From assembly GCA_023101885.1 (NCBI GenBank), contig JALPQD010000246.1, positions 558,001-622,000 on the forward strand: a stretch of DNA of 64,000 nt. Direction: 5' to 3'. The translations under genes were made by a program, and so were the position numbers. Every line of letters begins with the position of its first letter. Positions within the stretch are counted from its first letter, which is position 1. This document shows positions 11,700 to 23,462 of the stretch, one piece after another. This DNA comes from Typhlomys cinereus (Eukaryota; Chordata; Mammalia; Rodentia; Platacanthomyidae). Below the pieces are notes generated by a model. It was not told where the DNA came from. It made no database searches and saw only the letters and a program-made list of their open reading frames with translations.

Positions 11700-12119
11700 T
11701 GTTGCTGAATCGCCACTGGGCCAGCCAGGGGGAAGAAGAGAAATGGCAGGGGCTTCGTGGGGGTGAGGCTAATGGATGAGCCTGCAACGGGGTCACCACC
11801 CAGACCCTGGGAGTCAGGCGAGAAGCAACAGGGAGAAGAGGAATTGGCTGCAGACTCAGATTTACTCAGGAAGTGTTTGGGCTTATATAGGGTTATTAGG
11901 GGGCCAATCAGGTGTGGCAACCCCTCTGTTCAGGGGAGGGGGGAGCAGCCACCAATCATTTAGCTATTTATTAGGTGTCCAGGTTAGATGGCCACTTCCC
12001 ATTGGTTGTTCATCCCTCTTTCCCATTGGTTGTATGGTTCCTTTTTCAGGCTTGTCTGTAGCCAGACTTTCTGGATTTGGGAGCCCTGGCTAGGGCCTCC
12101 CTGAATTGATAGTCCCACA
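11700..12119 (-). mobile_element. Probable endogenous-retrovirus solo LTR
   Basis: On the minus strand it starts TGTGGGACTATC and ends GATTCAGCAACA, the TG...CA ends of an LTR. Read in that sense it has two copies of an ACAACCAATGGGAA block (CCAAT boxes), a TATATAAG box, an AGTAAA-like polyadenylation signal about 25-30 bp later and a C-rich U5-like region. No matching target duplication was found at these exact ends, so the boundaries or the class (ERV1 versus ERV2) may be wrong. Confidence 0.6.
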
Positions 12120-12151
12120 AAAATATGTTCATTTATGTACTTTTAATTATC

Positions 12152-13411
12152 AAGGTTGTAATGGTTACTCTTTTTTGATAATACATTTTTATTATTATTT
12201 CAGCTCATACAAACTTAATAGGTACACCAGTTCCCTCCCTCCCTCCTCCTGCCCCCCACTCCCTGCTCCCTCTCCCCTCACGCCTCCCGCCCCATTCCCC
12301 CCATGCCTCCCGCCCAGATTCCCAGAGTCCTTTCTTGTGCATGCCTGACTCTCCTCTGGGCCCTCCTCTCCTATGACGTACAAGGACCCAGTGGTATTTC
12401 CCTGAACCCTTTCCTGTGTTCCCCTTAAGCATAGGAACACTACTGTGGCTGTCAATCTCTTGCCTCCAAGGATCTTGGTGCCTTTAGCAGATTCTAGACT
12501 TTGTGAGGTCAATAGTGTGTTGGACATTGCGCGGGGCATGCAATGTCCAATTATGATTGCTTCGGCCCTAACTTGTGTGGAGTATCTTGCAAATCATTGC
12601 TCCTCCCATCCTTTTGCTCTTACACTCTTACCGCCCCCTCTTCCGCAAATGTCCCTGAGCTTCAGGATGGCGAGAGATTAGCCTGGCCTAGTTTTAGGTG
12701 GTTGATATAGAGTCTCTGAAATTCTGGATAGTGGTTCGTTGATTTTCTTTTGCAGTTTTGTTGCTCTTACAATGCCCTTCACTCCATCGTAATGGGCACT
12801 GTGTGTCACCCCCTGGCCAGAAACAGAAAGCTGTTAAACTGGAGTCTTATTATAAGAGCACATTCAAGGGTAGATCTAATACTTATACCCAAAAGTGGAA
12901 TCGCAGGGTCATATGGCATTAGGCAATGGGAGGGGTCAATCACCCATTTGCAAATTGGTTACTTTTTAAACAATTCGTTCCTGATCATTTACAACAAAGG
13001 GGGTATGAGCTCACCAGAAGGGGAGGGCATATAGCCCGGCAGATTAAAAAGTAACGGTTACTCTTAACTACTGCTGTGAGAGAGCACTCAAAGTCAATCA
13101 ACTTTAGGGAGAAAAGGAGGTTTATTCAGCTTATGGTTCCAGAGGGAAGATACAGTCTCTCAAAGCAGAGGTGGCATGGCTGGCTAGCCAAAGCTGGAAG
13201 AGGCTAAGTCACTGCAGACATCTTGGAAGCTGAGAGCTGCAGACTGCTTGCTGTAAAGGCAGACTTCTCCTGGAGGTAGGGTGGGACTAATCTACCTCAA
13301 GGCCCACCCCTTGTGACTGCCTTCCTCCAGCAAGGCGCCACCTCTCAAGGTGCCATGATCTTGCTAAACACATGAGACTGTGGGGGACACATTTCAAACC
13401 ATGACAAAGGT
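12152..13411 (-). mobile_element. ERVL-MaLR solo LTR split by L1-C, perfect 5-bp TSD
   Basis: The LTR occupies 12157-12172 and 13066-13406. On the minus strand it reads TGTCATGGTTTGAAATGTG ... TAACCATTACA, the typical rodent MaLR ends. Both sides carry AAGGT (12152-12156, 13407-13411), a perfect 5-bp target duplication. A twin-primed L1 sits in its 3' end. Confidence 0.9.
12163..13065 (-). mobile_element. L1-C: 5'-truncated, 5'-inverted L1 inside LTR
   Basis: 12173-12970 is L1 3' UTR in minus orientation, with the A-tail as T-run near 12171-12176 and the polypurine tract as C-rich 12230-12320. 12971-13055 is the adjacent upstream L1 3' UTR in plus orientation, which makes a twin-priming inversion. 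The flanks GGTTACTCTT at 12163-12172 and 13056-13065 are identical (14 bp with one mismatch if extended). It contains the 31-bp ORF2-derived segment at 12885-12915 (3' UTR group B, like L1-F). Confidence 0.9.
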
Positions 13412-13419
13412 TTTGTAAA

Positions 13420-14010
13420 ATTTACTTTTTATTTAATTAATTTATTTATACACAAACTGGGTTTGTCTTTTCCTGATCCCTTCCCATACCCCCTTTCATT
13501 CTCTCCCACCTTCCCCATTCTATTCTTTACCCACCCTTCTGCCTTCATGCATCCTGCCCTGCCCTACACCCCATCCCCACCCTTTCCTATCCTTTTGCTT
13601 ATATCACAAGAATTCCTCTGGGGTTGCCCGTGTTGGTAATGGGTCAGGTTTCTGCTAAATTTTATGTGACTCTTCACTGGGTAAAGTCTTAAGTGAAGAA
13701 GTTCTTCTTCCCTTATCCAGAACATGTCCCTAGACACTCAGAGAACAGCTGTTTCTTCTAAGATCCTAGTTAGAGCTTGGGGAAATATTGGTAAGTCAGC
13801 TATTGTGAGATTTGCTGGTAGAAGTTCTCATTACATTGACCTTCTGAGTGCAGCAGTCCTGTCTTGACTGGGGTGTGTTGGTCAGGAGTACCTCACCCCA
13901 CCCCCTCTTCCGCAAGGTTCCTGGGCCTTGATGTGCGATAAGATTTTAGATGGGTCGATCAGGACTGAGTATTACAGGGTCTCTCATGTTCTGTTTCTCC
14001 GGCCTGATGT
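13420..14010 (-). mobile_element. Old L1 3' UTR remnant
   Basis: C/T-rich 13460-13600 is the complement of an L1 polypurine tract. The following sequence (ccccctcttccgcaaggttcctgggcc, 13902-13928) matches the GCGGAAGAGGGGG region of the younger 3' UTRs in antisense. Strongly diverged. Confidence 0.65.
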
Positions 14011-16286
14011 GAATCGTTTTTTCAAATAGGGTTTGGAAAAATACAAACATCTGTTGTGGCAAGATATTCAACGTAGGGTATGTTCCACCTATGTGAACCT
14101 GTTTCTTGCTCAGATTTTTCTCTGGTTCACCTCATGTATCTCAATATCACATTCATAAAGTGTTTACTAAAAGAATGAAGTCCACCACCATTCCTTATCT
14201 TCCAATGTCTCATAATGCTCATGCACACCCTGCCTTAAGCCTCAAGATTTAAATCTCCTTCTGGAAGTTTTCACCCATATCCCTGTTTCTGTTTTGAAAA
14301 GGACTGACCTGAACAACTAATTTTAATTTATGAATATTTAACTTTTGGAAAGCTATCACTCTAAGAAAAAAATGTACAATATGAAGAACAATTTTTTAAA
14401 GCAAGTGTAGTATTGGAGAAAGAAAACACAGATGTAGAAAATATTAATGAGTTTAAATAAGCCAAGTTAATTTCATCTGTGCCAGATTTGCTGGCAAATA
14501 TTTTAAACCATTTTCAGGAGGAAAGGGAGAGGAGAAAAATGAATTCTAATACATACTTGTTATTTTCTTGTGCACTACATGTGCTAACTCGCTTAAGGTT
14601 TACCAGTCAAAATGGTTTGATAAAATATTAATTCAAAGAGATATGAACTGGAACTAAATACATACACTTGTAGTATGGCTTTACTCATCCAGACATAATC
14701 ACAAAATAAAATTATAATGAACAAAAATAATCAGAACATTATCTTTTGCTAGTAGTGACCTCAAAAATATACATAAAAGTCACATCCAGCCATTTTCAAA
14801 CATTATATTTCCCTTTGATGTCCTTTGATGTGAAAACCACCTTACTTGATTATCATTTTAGTGTTCTGCAGCTTGATTTGGTTACAATGCCACTTCTGCC
14901 TGTTTACCACACTGGAATCTGTGATTGGAACAGACAACCAGTCAAAGGTGGGAATATTGAAAAGGTCATGGTAGCACTACTTCCTGTTCAATTTTTCAAA
15001 GACAAGAAGGAATATTTCCATTTTGAAATGTGCTTTCACTGGGCACATGGCATTTGGAATGCAGTGGGTGAGACCGTATTTATCCTCGGATAGCAATTAT
15101 AAGGGAGCTTTTTTCGATGAGTAGTCCTTCTCTGTTTATCATCTGGAATGTTAGAAAAGGGCAACAATTGTAACTTGAGAAGAAGACGTGAATGAACTAC
15201 CACCTTTAGTGCATATACTGGGGTCGAAATTATTTTCTTCTTCCAACTAAACAGAAGGAAACGAACAGATAATATATGCCATTAATATGCATATTTATAC
15301 AGGCACTAAAAACAGTTAACACCTATAAGTTGGCAACGTTTTATGATAAAAAAACTTGCAACCTTTGGTGGTTTTGCTTACTAAGTAAAAATAACATGCT
15401 TTGTGGGGGCATTTTTAAATGTATTTAATTTGCATAAGTGCATTCTATATCCTCTCAAACCACAGAAGCTCAGTTTAAAGTATTTATTATGGTCTAATAT
15501 TCTACAGCAGTAGGACATTTATCCTTTTACAAACCACTAAAGCTGAATGGTACATGCTAAACTAGCACTTTCCTCCTGTCTAGTACATTATTATTTTTTG
15601 GCTGTTTGCATAAATGAAGCAAGAACTAAGATGGCTCAGACCTAAGGGATAGCATGGCTCTAAGTGGCTAAAATGAAGGCATGGAATGATTAAAAAAGGA
15701 GTATTAAAGATAAATTGTCATTTGGTCTTTAATATTTGCTTCTTTCTGTTTTATGTTGAATCAGTTTATTTAACTTTATAAAATGTATTGAACTGTCCAA
15801 TATCAGGAGTAATCTGTCATGTACATGGCACACTGTAGAACAGTAGTTCACACATCAGTTAACAACTTTGTGATCACTGTACATTTATGTGAATTTTAAT
15901 GGAAACTTTAATAAATTTTGTTCCTTGACAATTCCACATATGTGTATATTTTGAAAGCTGTAGGTTTCAGTTAGAACTTGAAAAACAACAAACGAGTTCT
16001 CTTATCAAAGAAACCGTAAAGTACCTGAAGATGCTCATATGTGACTGCAGGAGAGGTGTTGTAAGTGTTAAAACTGTTGGATCCCAGTAGCAGTATGTTG
16101 GTTGGATTCAGACTTTCATATTACTTTCTGAATACTTCTAAAAAGTAACCATTAAGATGAATGATGAAAAATTACTTTCCTTGCCCAAACCAAATGGTAA
16201 AATCACATGCAAACAGTAATTATAATTTTGCTTAAAAAATTTAAAAACTGGATAATAAGAAAATTTTTATAAGAATTTTGCAAAGG
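14011..16286. other. Unassigned AT-rich DNA
   Basis: No gene or repeat recognised. Open frames here (longest about 115 codons at 14746-15093) show no domain or motif. Confidence 0.5.
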
Positions 16287-16590
16287 AATGTCACTTTTTA
16301 AAAAATATTCATTTTTTTTGTGTGTGGTTGTCTGTGTGTGTATCAGAGGGCACATGTATCCCTGTGGAGGACCAATGGTGACTTTGGGAATCATCCTGGA
16401 TCACTTCTACTTCCTTCTTGCTTAACTTTGGGATTTTCCAGGCTCTGCCCACCAGCGCCAGAAGTACAGACTGCCACAGTTTCCATCTGACATTTTCACA
16501 TGGGACCTGGGATTCAAACTCAGGACCTTTTGTTTGCAAGACAGAGTCTTAATCTCTGAACCATCTCTCCAGTCCAGAAATGTCACTTTT
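16287..16590 (-). mobile_element. B2-related SINE with perfect 12-bp TSD
   Basis: Body 16299-16577 in minus orientation. Its head (ggactggagagatggttcag) is at the right and a short TG-rich tail is at the left. AATGTCACTTTT is present at 16287-16298 and 16579-16590. Confidence 0.93.
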
Positions 16591-16955
16591 ACATAACATT
16601 TTGAAAGGCAATTAACTTTGCTAAATCTAAGTCTGAAATAGAGAGCTAATACCATGACAAACCAGCAATGTTGTAGCCAAAATTGCTTTGGTTACAAAAA
16701 TTTTATTAAATGATCAAACGGGTTAGTCAGGATAGAAAAGAAATCGCCTGAGTTATTAATGAACATGAATCAATTCAAGAAATTCAAATGCATGGTCTCA
16801 AATACGCAGAAATTTTAGCAATTATCAAGTAGATAAATAGCTTTTACTGTGCAGCATTTGTGGGGAAAATATTAATTTACTGGTACCATGATTTTCCATG
16901 TTATTTTCTAAAGATTGGTAGCAGCATACAAGGAACAATTCTGGTCATTCTGCAG
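16591..16955. other. Unassigned DNA
   Basis: Nothing recognised. Confidence 0.5.
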
Positions 16956-17145
16956 ATCTCTTCTAAGGTAAGACTGACTTCTTGCTCCAACACATAGCTC
17001 TTCATCTGCCCTCAGCAAGCATCACTCACCAAGACTTTGCTAAGGCTGAACAATGCCTTGAACCTCCAGAATTGTTAGCTAAGCGAACTTTTCTTCATAA
17101 GTAGTTTGGGCCAAGTAGTTTGTTATAATGATGAGACACTCACAA
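16956..17145 (+). mobile_element. MLT1-like MaLR LTR 3' fragment
   Basis: 'cttgaacctccagaattgt', then a T-rich block, then 'gtagtttgttataatgatgagaca' follows the order of the 3' end of MLT1-type LTRs. Diverged and without a 5' end. Confidence 0.4.
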
Positions 17146-18879
17146 ATTCAACAATGAAACTACTAAAAACCTAAAAGAAAGATGATGGCATTAAAATTGC
17201 AACATAACAAGCTGTAATTGTCATGTCTACACTGAAGCAATGATTCCTGTATGGACTCATGAACCCAAGACTAATCTATCAGCAAAACTGACTTTGATAT
17301 TTTCTTACTTTCAGCAAGGTATTTAAGAAGTAAAAATGGCACTATGTTTAAGAAAGAAATACCTGGAGCTGAAATTATTTATGAAATGCTGGTGTCTGGG
17401 AAGAATAAAATGCCATTTTCCATATTGGACACAATAAGTTTAAGATGAATCAGGATTTCTTCTCTAAATGTTGACTGATGAGATGATTGGGAGACTTCCT
17501 GTGTAATGGATGACCCACAAGTAAAATGACAAACATTTATCATCATATGTGGGTTCGAGGATTCCAACATAAAGACCTGGAGAGTCTGGATGTGGTGGAT
17601 TTGTACAGTGACTGGCACCATGGTGGAGAGGAAGGGAGATGTGCTGTTTCCCACAAAGGTTTGTTGTCTCCTGGGGTTGTAGCTGCAGGCTCAAAATCTC
17701 CCACAGGTTTGCATGATATCCTGGGGGATATCCTCTTTTCTAGAGAAGTTAGTCCAAAGCGAAGCATCTGGAGGTGGCCTTCCTGCTGAAAGTTTGTACC
17801 AGCATTATGTCTACACAATACAGTGCTGAGAAGTGAGGTTCTTAGGACCCTGTGGACTTAAGTGAAGTGCTATCAGGTTATGGCTTATGAAAAAAGAAAG
17901 ATAAATACTGTGTACACGTGATGTAAAAACACCACAGAAACCAGCTAGAAAGGACACCTGGGTAGCTTATCTTGGGTATTAAAGCATTTTAAGACCAACA
18001 ATGTCTTCCTGTAAGAACTGTTTTTTTCTGCAAGAATTACTCAGATGGATCAAAACTTAAGATAATAAGGTCAAAATATACATAGTTGGTCAAGATATAT
18101 TGCATACTACCTTTTGCTGAATGGGCACAACAACTATGAAGATAAATGAGAGCCAGATCACTGATCAACATATAATAGATTTTAAGGATTTCGTTTTATA
18201 CAGTGAGAGACAATCTAGATTGGTTACACATTAAGTAAGTTTTGTGCTCATGTTCATGTGCACAATCCTACATTTCTGATATCATCTACCAGATTTGTTT
18301 ATTAAACAAAAATACACCCTACATTTTTGTAACAAAGTGGATTTTTATAGCAATTACTGTTACAAATGCATATGTTTGCAAGATTACGTGCATGACTTGG
18401 GTTTACTTGCTCATGAATGCTTTAGATTTGGCAAGACAAGAAAATGTGGCCATTCTGCGTTTTAATAACTAGAGCTAAAGGATTTTCTACATCTTGTGTG
18501 CACAATAAAATAGATTTATGAGTAAGTTTGAGAGGGTGTTCATCTTTTATGCTCCAAACACTCCTGCTCTAACAAAATGTTAATTTAAATTGATTAGCAA
18601 GGTAGCACCGCACACTTGAATGGAACTCAGGAAATAACATATGTTCAGTCTAGCTGGTAAGGTATTATTCCAGAAATTTTAAAGGTACCAAATGCAAGTT
18701 TTTCTTTTTGATATTTGTTATGGATTTTATTAGTGTTTCTTTGATGAAATGACAGTTTCTGTCGTTAGCTTCCAACAATCACTGTCTGAAATTATTTTTA
18801 AAGCAAATTTAATTTACTGATTAATATTCACCAAGAGATACAAAAGATCGAATATTACAGGGGAAATTCATAAACTTAT
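17146..18879. other. Unassigned DNA
   Basis: No gene recognised. Several short overlapping frames at 17379-17820 on both strands have no recognisable motif. Confidence 0.5.
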
Positions 18880-19193
18880 TGTCATGGTTTGAAATGTGTC
18901 CTGTAGTCGTATGTGTTTGGGAAGGTCATGCCACCTTGGAGAGGAAGTGGGGTTAGTCCCACGCTACTTTCTTTCTGCTTTGCAGCAAGGAGTCTTGCAG
19001 CTCTTAGAACCCAAGATGTGTGTAGTTACCTAAGACTCCTTCAGCTTCTGCCAGCCAACCATGTTGCCTCCATCATGAAAGACTGTGTCTTCCCTCTGGG
19101 ACCATAAGCTGAATAGATCTCCCATTCTCTCTTAAATTATCTGAGCCTTAGTGTTGTCTCATGGCAACACAAAAGAGTAACCATTACACTTAT
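18875..19193 (+). mobile_element. ERVL-MaLR solo LTR, perfect 5-bp TSD
   Basis: LTR 18880-19188 begins TGTCATGGTTTGAAATGTG and ends TAACCATTACA. It is flanked by CTTAT on both sides (18875-18879 and 19189-19193). At 309 bp with no internal sequence, it fits LTR-LTR recombination of a complete element. The 3' part has the polyadenylation-like 'gctgaatagatctccc' block. Confidence 0.93.
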
Positions 19194-19729
19194 CATCAGA
19201 AATTATATACAACTATATTTACTACAGTGCAAAGCTTTATGAAAATGAAAAATTCAGGTTTTCAAATGGAAAATTCACTATCTTTGATTTTAGAGAAAAA
19301 ATGAATTTATTATCTATAAATATCAGTTTTGATGATTTATTTGCCAATGCAGTTTATTCGATTTTAGCTCTACTTTGGTTTTTAAAATGCATCCTAGGAG
19401 ATTTACATAGAAGTCCTTTTCTTCTCTGGCATTATTTTGGCATTCAATCCTTCATCTTCATTATTTTTCTTCTTGATAGTTACATGTCTCCCATAAGACT
19501 GAAATGGTCAGAGATAAATTTCCTTCCATAGAAGTTCAATATATTTTAAAAACATATATTCTCAGGAAAAAGTTGGTGATCAAACAAAACAGTAAACATG
19601 CCAAATGCTTCATTAAAGCATTCATTTTAGCAAAATTACTTTCAATGAAATTTATATAGATTAATTTGCAAATTAATCAATTTTCATGTTCAGAAATTGC
19701 TGTATGTCAGGAATGAGGAAAAAGGAAGC
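19194..19729. other. Unassigned AT-rich DNA
   Basis: Nothing recognised. Confidence 0.5.
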
Positions 19730-20205
19730 TATTTTATTTTATTTTCTTTTATTGCTTTTTTTCTCCCACATTTTATTTTTTTCCTAATTATAAAGCTCAA
19801 TAGGTACTCCCATCTTCTTCTTCACCCCTCCCCTCCCCAGTGGTCCTCTATTCCACTCTACCTGCTACCCCCCTTTCTCCATTCCTTTCACTCCCATGCC
19901 TTCTTCCCTCTCTCCTGGTGCCTCTCTCTTCCTCCTTCTATCCCCTGGTGAATCTTTTTGTGTGAAAGCCAAACCTCTCTCTGAGTCCTTCACCCCAGTG
20001 AGGGGTAAGGACTCAGTGGCATAGCCTGGAAACCCTTCTTGGGCTCACCCTTAGTATGGGAACTCTATTATGACTGTTTAATCCCTTGCCTCTAAGGATC
20101 CTACTGCCTGGAGCTTTCTCCCCTGTGATCTGTGCTAGACTTTGGGGGGTTGTTGACATGTCAGCCATTGTACAGGTCAGACAAAGTCCATGTTTTTTTT
20201 TTGTC
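19730..20205 (-). mobile_element. Old L1 3' UTR remnant
   Basis: A T-rich end at 19730-19790 (complement of an A-tail), then 'ctcaataggtac' and a C/T-rich tract, then antisense sequence parallel to the L1-A 3' UTR ('ggactcagtggcat', 'aatcccttgcctctaaggatcc', 'tgctagactttg'). Confidence 0.75.
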
Positions 20206-20984
20206 ACATTACAAGGAGAAAGTTGTTACTTTACCTATGAGCTGATCATTTAAACAGTTTTAAAAGTGGAGACTCATGAATTCTGAACTTGCTACAGATA
20301 TTTTTCTACCTATCTTACTTTTATTAACATTAATGTTTCACTATCTCAAGAATATATGATTAGTATATTTTTCTTTTCATTTATTCTATTACAACAGTGA
20401 AAAGTATGTTTGCAATTTAATTAAAAAATACTCAAAAATTCAATTGTGATATTTTCTTTCTGAGGGAATGAATTATCTTCATTTTGGTAAGTTTAATTGG
20501 TTATAAAGAAAGCTAATAAGCTGCTTATTATAGATTACAGTCTGTTATCTATTTTTCTCACTGATGTTATTTTCATTCTAAAGATGACATCTTTCTAACT
20601 TGTTGAAACCTCATATCTTTATTGAAAATAAACTACACAGTTCATCCACAGTAATAGAAACTGATATCTTAGAAAATTTGCAGAGCTCATTTATTTCCTG
20701 CATAGTGTTCATGGAACCAACACTTGTATCCTTGGGTAAGAACACAGATATCATTTGATGTTCTAGTCTGTTCTGTATCAAAGTCAGCTCCTGGGTCATC
20801 ATTTTCACATTGGTGCACTGGGTTCAATGCATGCCAGACTGCCTTGACTTTCTGTGAGAGAAACCACAGCTGTCCAGAGAACATCCACACGCCAGTATTT
20901 TTTTAAAGGAGGTATTTCATATATATTTCATGAAATCTCAAGTAGCTTAAATTCTTTCCAGAATTAAACTATTAATCTTTTTTC
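20206..20984. other. Unassigned DNA
   Basis: Nothing recognised. Confidence 0.5.
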
Positions 20985-21002
20985 TAAAAAATTATGTATT
21001 TA

Positions 21003-21050
<48 letters not shown>

Positions 21051-21286
21051 ATTAGAGAGTACTGTGTGTCCCTGTGGAGGCCTAAGGGTGATTTTATAAT
21101 CATCCTGGATTGCTTCTACTTCCTTTTTGCTTCCCTCTGGGATTTCCCAGGCTCTGCCCACCAAGGCAGGAAGTACAGGTCTCTGCCAGTTTCTGCTTGG
21201 TTTTTTTAAGTGGGAACTGGGTTCTGAACTCAGGTTCTTTTGCTTGTGAGGCAGATTCTTAACCCCTGAGCCATCTCTCTAGCCCC
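20985..21286 (-). mobile_element. B2-related SINE with (TG)n
   Basis: Minus orientation: head at the right (ggggctagagagatggctca), family body, and a TG run at 21005-21048 that is its CA tail. Target duplications were not clear. Confidence 0.88.
21005..21048 (+). repeat. (TG)n microsatellite
   Basis: Uninterrupted TG dinucleotides, tail of the neighbouring minus-strand SINE. Confidence 0.95.
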
Positions 21287-21451
21287 TACTTTTAGTTTTT
21301 TTTCCCATTGAAAATACTGGCATTTTCATTCTATTTCTTATGTACCATTGAAATAAAACCAGTGGTAAAATTCTTACTGAATTTTAGTCCTCTTAGCAAA
21401 ATTCAATAGCCTTAAATCTATTCTTTAAATCTGGGCTACTTTGTCATTATT

Positions 21452-21485
21452 TTTTAATATTTTATTTATTATTGTGTGTGTGTGT

Positions 21486-21567
<82 letters not shown>

Positions 21568-21795
21568 GCATTGTGTTTCCCTGCAGAGGACTAAGGATGA
21601 CTTTAGGAATCATCCTGGATTACTTTACCGCTTTTCTGCTTTGCTCTGGGATTTCCCAGACTCTCTGTCCACCAGGGTCAGAAGTTCAGGCTGCTGTTAT
21701 GTCTGCCTGGCATTTTTATGTGGTACCTGGGACCTGAACTCAGGACATTCTGCTGGCGAGACAGTGTCTGAACCCCTGAGCCATCTCTCCACACC
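21452..21795 (-). mobile_element. B2-related SINE with (GA)n in place of most of the CA tail
   Basis: Minus orientation: head at 21795, body 21566-21780, then a GA run and a short TG run toward the T-rich end. Other family members here have TG/CA at this position. Confidence 0.88.
21473..21564 (+). repeat. (TG)n-(GA)n compound microsatellite
   Basis: A short TG run is followed by about 75 bp of GA dinucleotides with one GAAA interruption. Confidence 0.95.
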
Positions 21796-21904
21796 TGCAT
21801 AAGTTCTTACAAGACTAGAACAGTGGCATTCAAAAATATCTCGTAGCCTGTCATTACTTCTAAATATGTAAATTCTTCAGACATACTTAGCACACTCTTG
21901 GAGG

Positions 21905-22130
21905 GCTTTGGGGAGATGCCTCAGCCGGTAAAGCTCTTGCGTCACAAACACGTGCCCTGACCTGCATCACCAGCATCAGGCATTTCTCTGACAGCAGCAC
22001 ATGTTTGCAATGTGGAGAGTCCAGCAGCAGATGCAGGCCAGTCTAGATGAATCCATGATCCCAGTACCTAAAAGAGATCTTAAGCTCGCAAGATAGCATG
22101 GAGACACTCAACACTTCCATTCTGTCCTCA
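21905..22130 (+). mobile_element. B3-like SINE fragment
   Basis: Head 'gggagatgcctcagccggtaaag', then a body with 'atgatcccagtacc'. Diverged, with no clear tail. Confidence 0.5.
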
Positions 22131-22164
22131 GTCAGCTAATTTGATTTATTTCTTGTGTTTTTTG

Positions 22165-22168
22165 AAAC

Positions 22169-22205
<37 letters not shown>

Positions 22206-22340
22206 TTATATCAGAGGACACCTTGTGTGCCTGTGGAGGCTCAAGTGTCACTTTGGAAATCATCCTAGATTACTCTACCTCCATTTTGCTTTTCTCTGGG
22301 CCAGAAGTACAGGCTGCCTCTATTTCTATCAAGTGTTTTT
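22165..22340 (-). mobile_element. B2-related SINE, 3' half (split by L1-D)
   Basis: TG tail and 3' body of a SINE, which stops at CAAGTGTTTTT. The remaining head half resumes at 28040 on the far side of L1-D. Confidence 0.9.
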
Positions 22341-22420
22341 TTTTGTTTTTGTTTTTGTTTTTTTATTTACAATTCTATTGTCTAGAAGATCCTTCACTTT
22401 TTTTTCTGCATTTTTTATTT
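22341..22420 (-). other. Candidate 3' transduction at L1-D 3' end
   Basis: In sense orientation the usual L1 end (…aatgtatt) and a short A-run are followed by about 50 bp of non-L1 sequence that includes AAATAAA, then a second A-rich tail with AAAAAC units. This fits read-through of the L1 polyadenylation site to a downstream one. The extra sequence is short, so other origins are possible. Confidence 0.6.
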
Positions 22421-23462
22421 AATACATTTTTATTATTATTTCAGCTCATACAAACTTAATAGGTACACCAGTTCCCTCCCTCCCTCCCCCCCCCCCCCCC
22501 GAGCTCCCTGCTTCCCCCTCCCTCACCCTTCCCTCCCCACCTCCAGTGCCTCCCGCCCCAATTCCCACAGAGTCCTTTCTTGTGCATGCCTGACTCTCAC
22601 CTGGGCCCTCCTCTCCAATGACATACAAGGACCCAGTGGCATTTCCCTGAACCCTTTCCCATGTTCTCATAAGCATAGGAACACTGCTGTGGCTCCCAAT
22701 TCCTTGCCTCCAAGGATCTTGGGGCCTTTAGCAGATGTTAGACTTTGTGAGGTCAATAGTGTGTTGGACACTGTGCAGGGTATGCAAAGTCCAATTATGA
22801 TTGCTTCGGCCCTAACTTGTGTGGAGTATCTTGCAACTCATTGCTCCTCCCATCCTTTTGCTCTTACACTCTTACCGCCCCCTTTTCCGCAAATGTCCCT
22901 GAGCTTCAGGATGGGGAGAGATTAGATTGGCCTAGTTCTAGATGGTTGATATAGAGTCTCTGAAGTTCTGGATTGTGGTTTGTTGATTTTCTTTTGCAGT
23001 TTTGCTGCTCCTGCAATGCCCTTCACTCCATCCTGCTGGGAACTGTATGTCACCCCCTGGCCAGAGACAAAAAGCTGTTAAACTGGAGTCTTGTAATAAG
23101 AGCACATTCAAGGGTAGATGTAATAAAAGTAGGAAACCTCAGTGAGGGAGGGGTCAATCGCCCATTTGCAAAATGGTTACTTTTTATCTGCCAGACTATA
23201 TGCCCTCCCCTTCTGGTGAGATCATACCCCCTTAGTTGTAAATGATCAGGAACAAATGTCTGTGAAGTTAACTAGGTGTCACATTACTTTCTTGCAGACC
23301 TTGATGGAGGCCTATTTTCTCTACTGTAACATGGTCACTTCTCTCCTTGTTTCTGGTGTGGCCCTTCAACCCCATCCCTCATGTTCATAATCCTTGCAAT
23401 TACTGTAGGTAATACATAGATTTACCTAAGAGTGTCTCAAGGTGGGCTGGGTGGGTTTGGTA
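22421..23462 (-). other. L1-D 3' UTR (group A)
   Basis: Antisense of the L1-A 3' UTR, with the polypurine tract as a C-rich stretch 22470-22560 containing a 15-C run (G15 in sense). It has the CTCACTGAGGTTTCC-type segment and lacks the ORF2-derived 31 bp. Confidence 0.85.

Noticed and set aside
12195..12539. Gly/Arg-rich frames over C/G-rich tracts (also near 22446, 34522, 28269)
   Set aside because: They are translations of L1 3' UTR polypurine tracts or 5' UTR monomers, not genes.
14746..15093. 115-codon open frame
   Set aside because: No recognisable motif, no splice or promoter context, and such lengths occur by chance in AT-rich DNA.
17379..17820. Overlapping frames on both strands as a possible exon or processed pseudogene
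   Set aside because: No similarity I recognise, no A-tail or target duplication.
20994..21737. Cys-Val and Arg-Glu repeat proteins
   Set aside because: Translations of TG and GA microsatellites in SINE tails.
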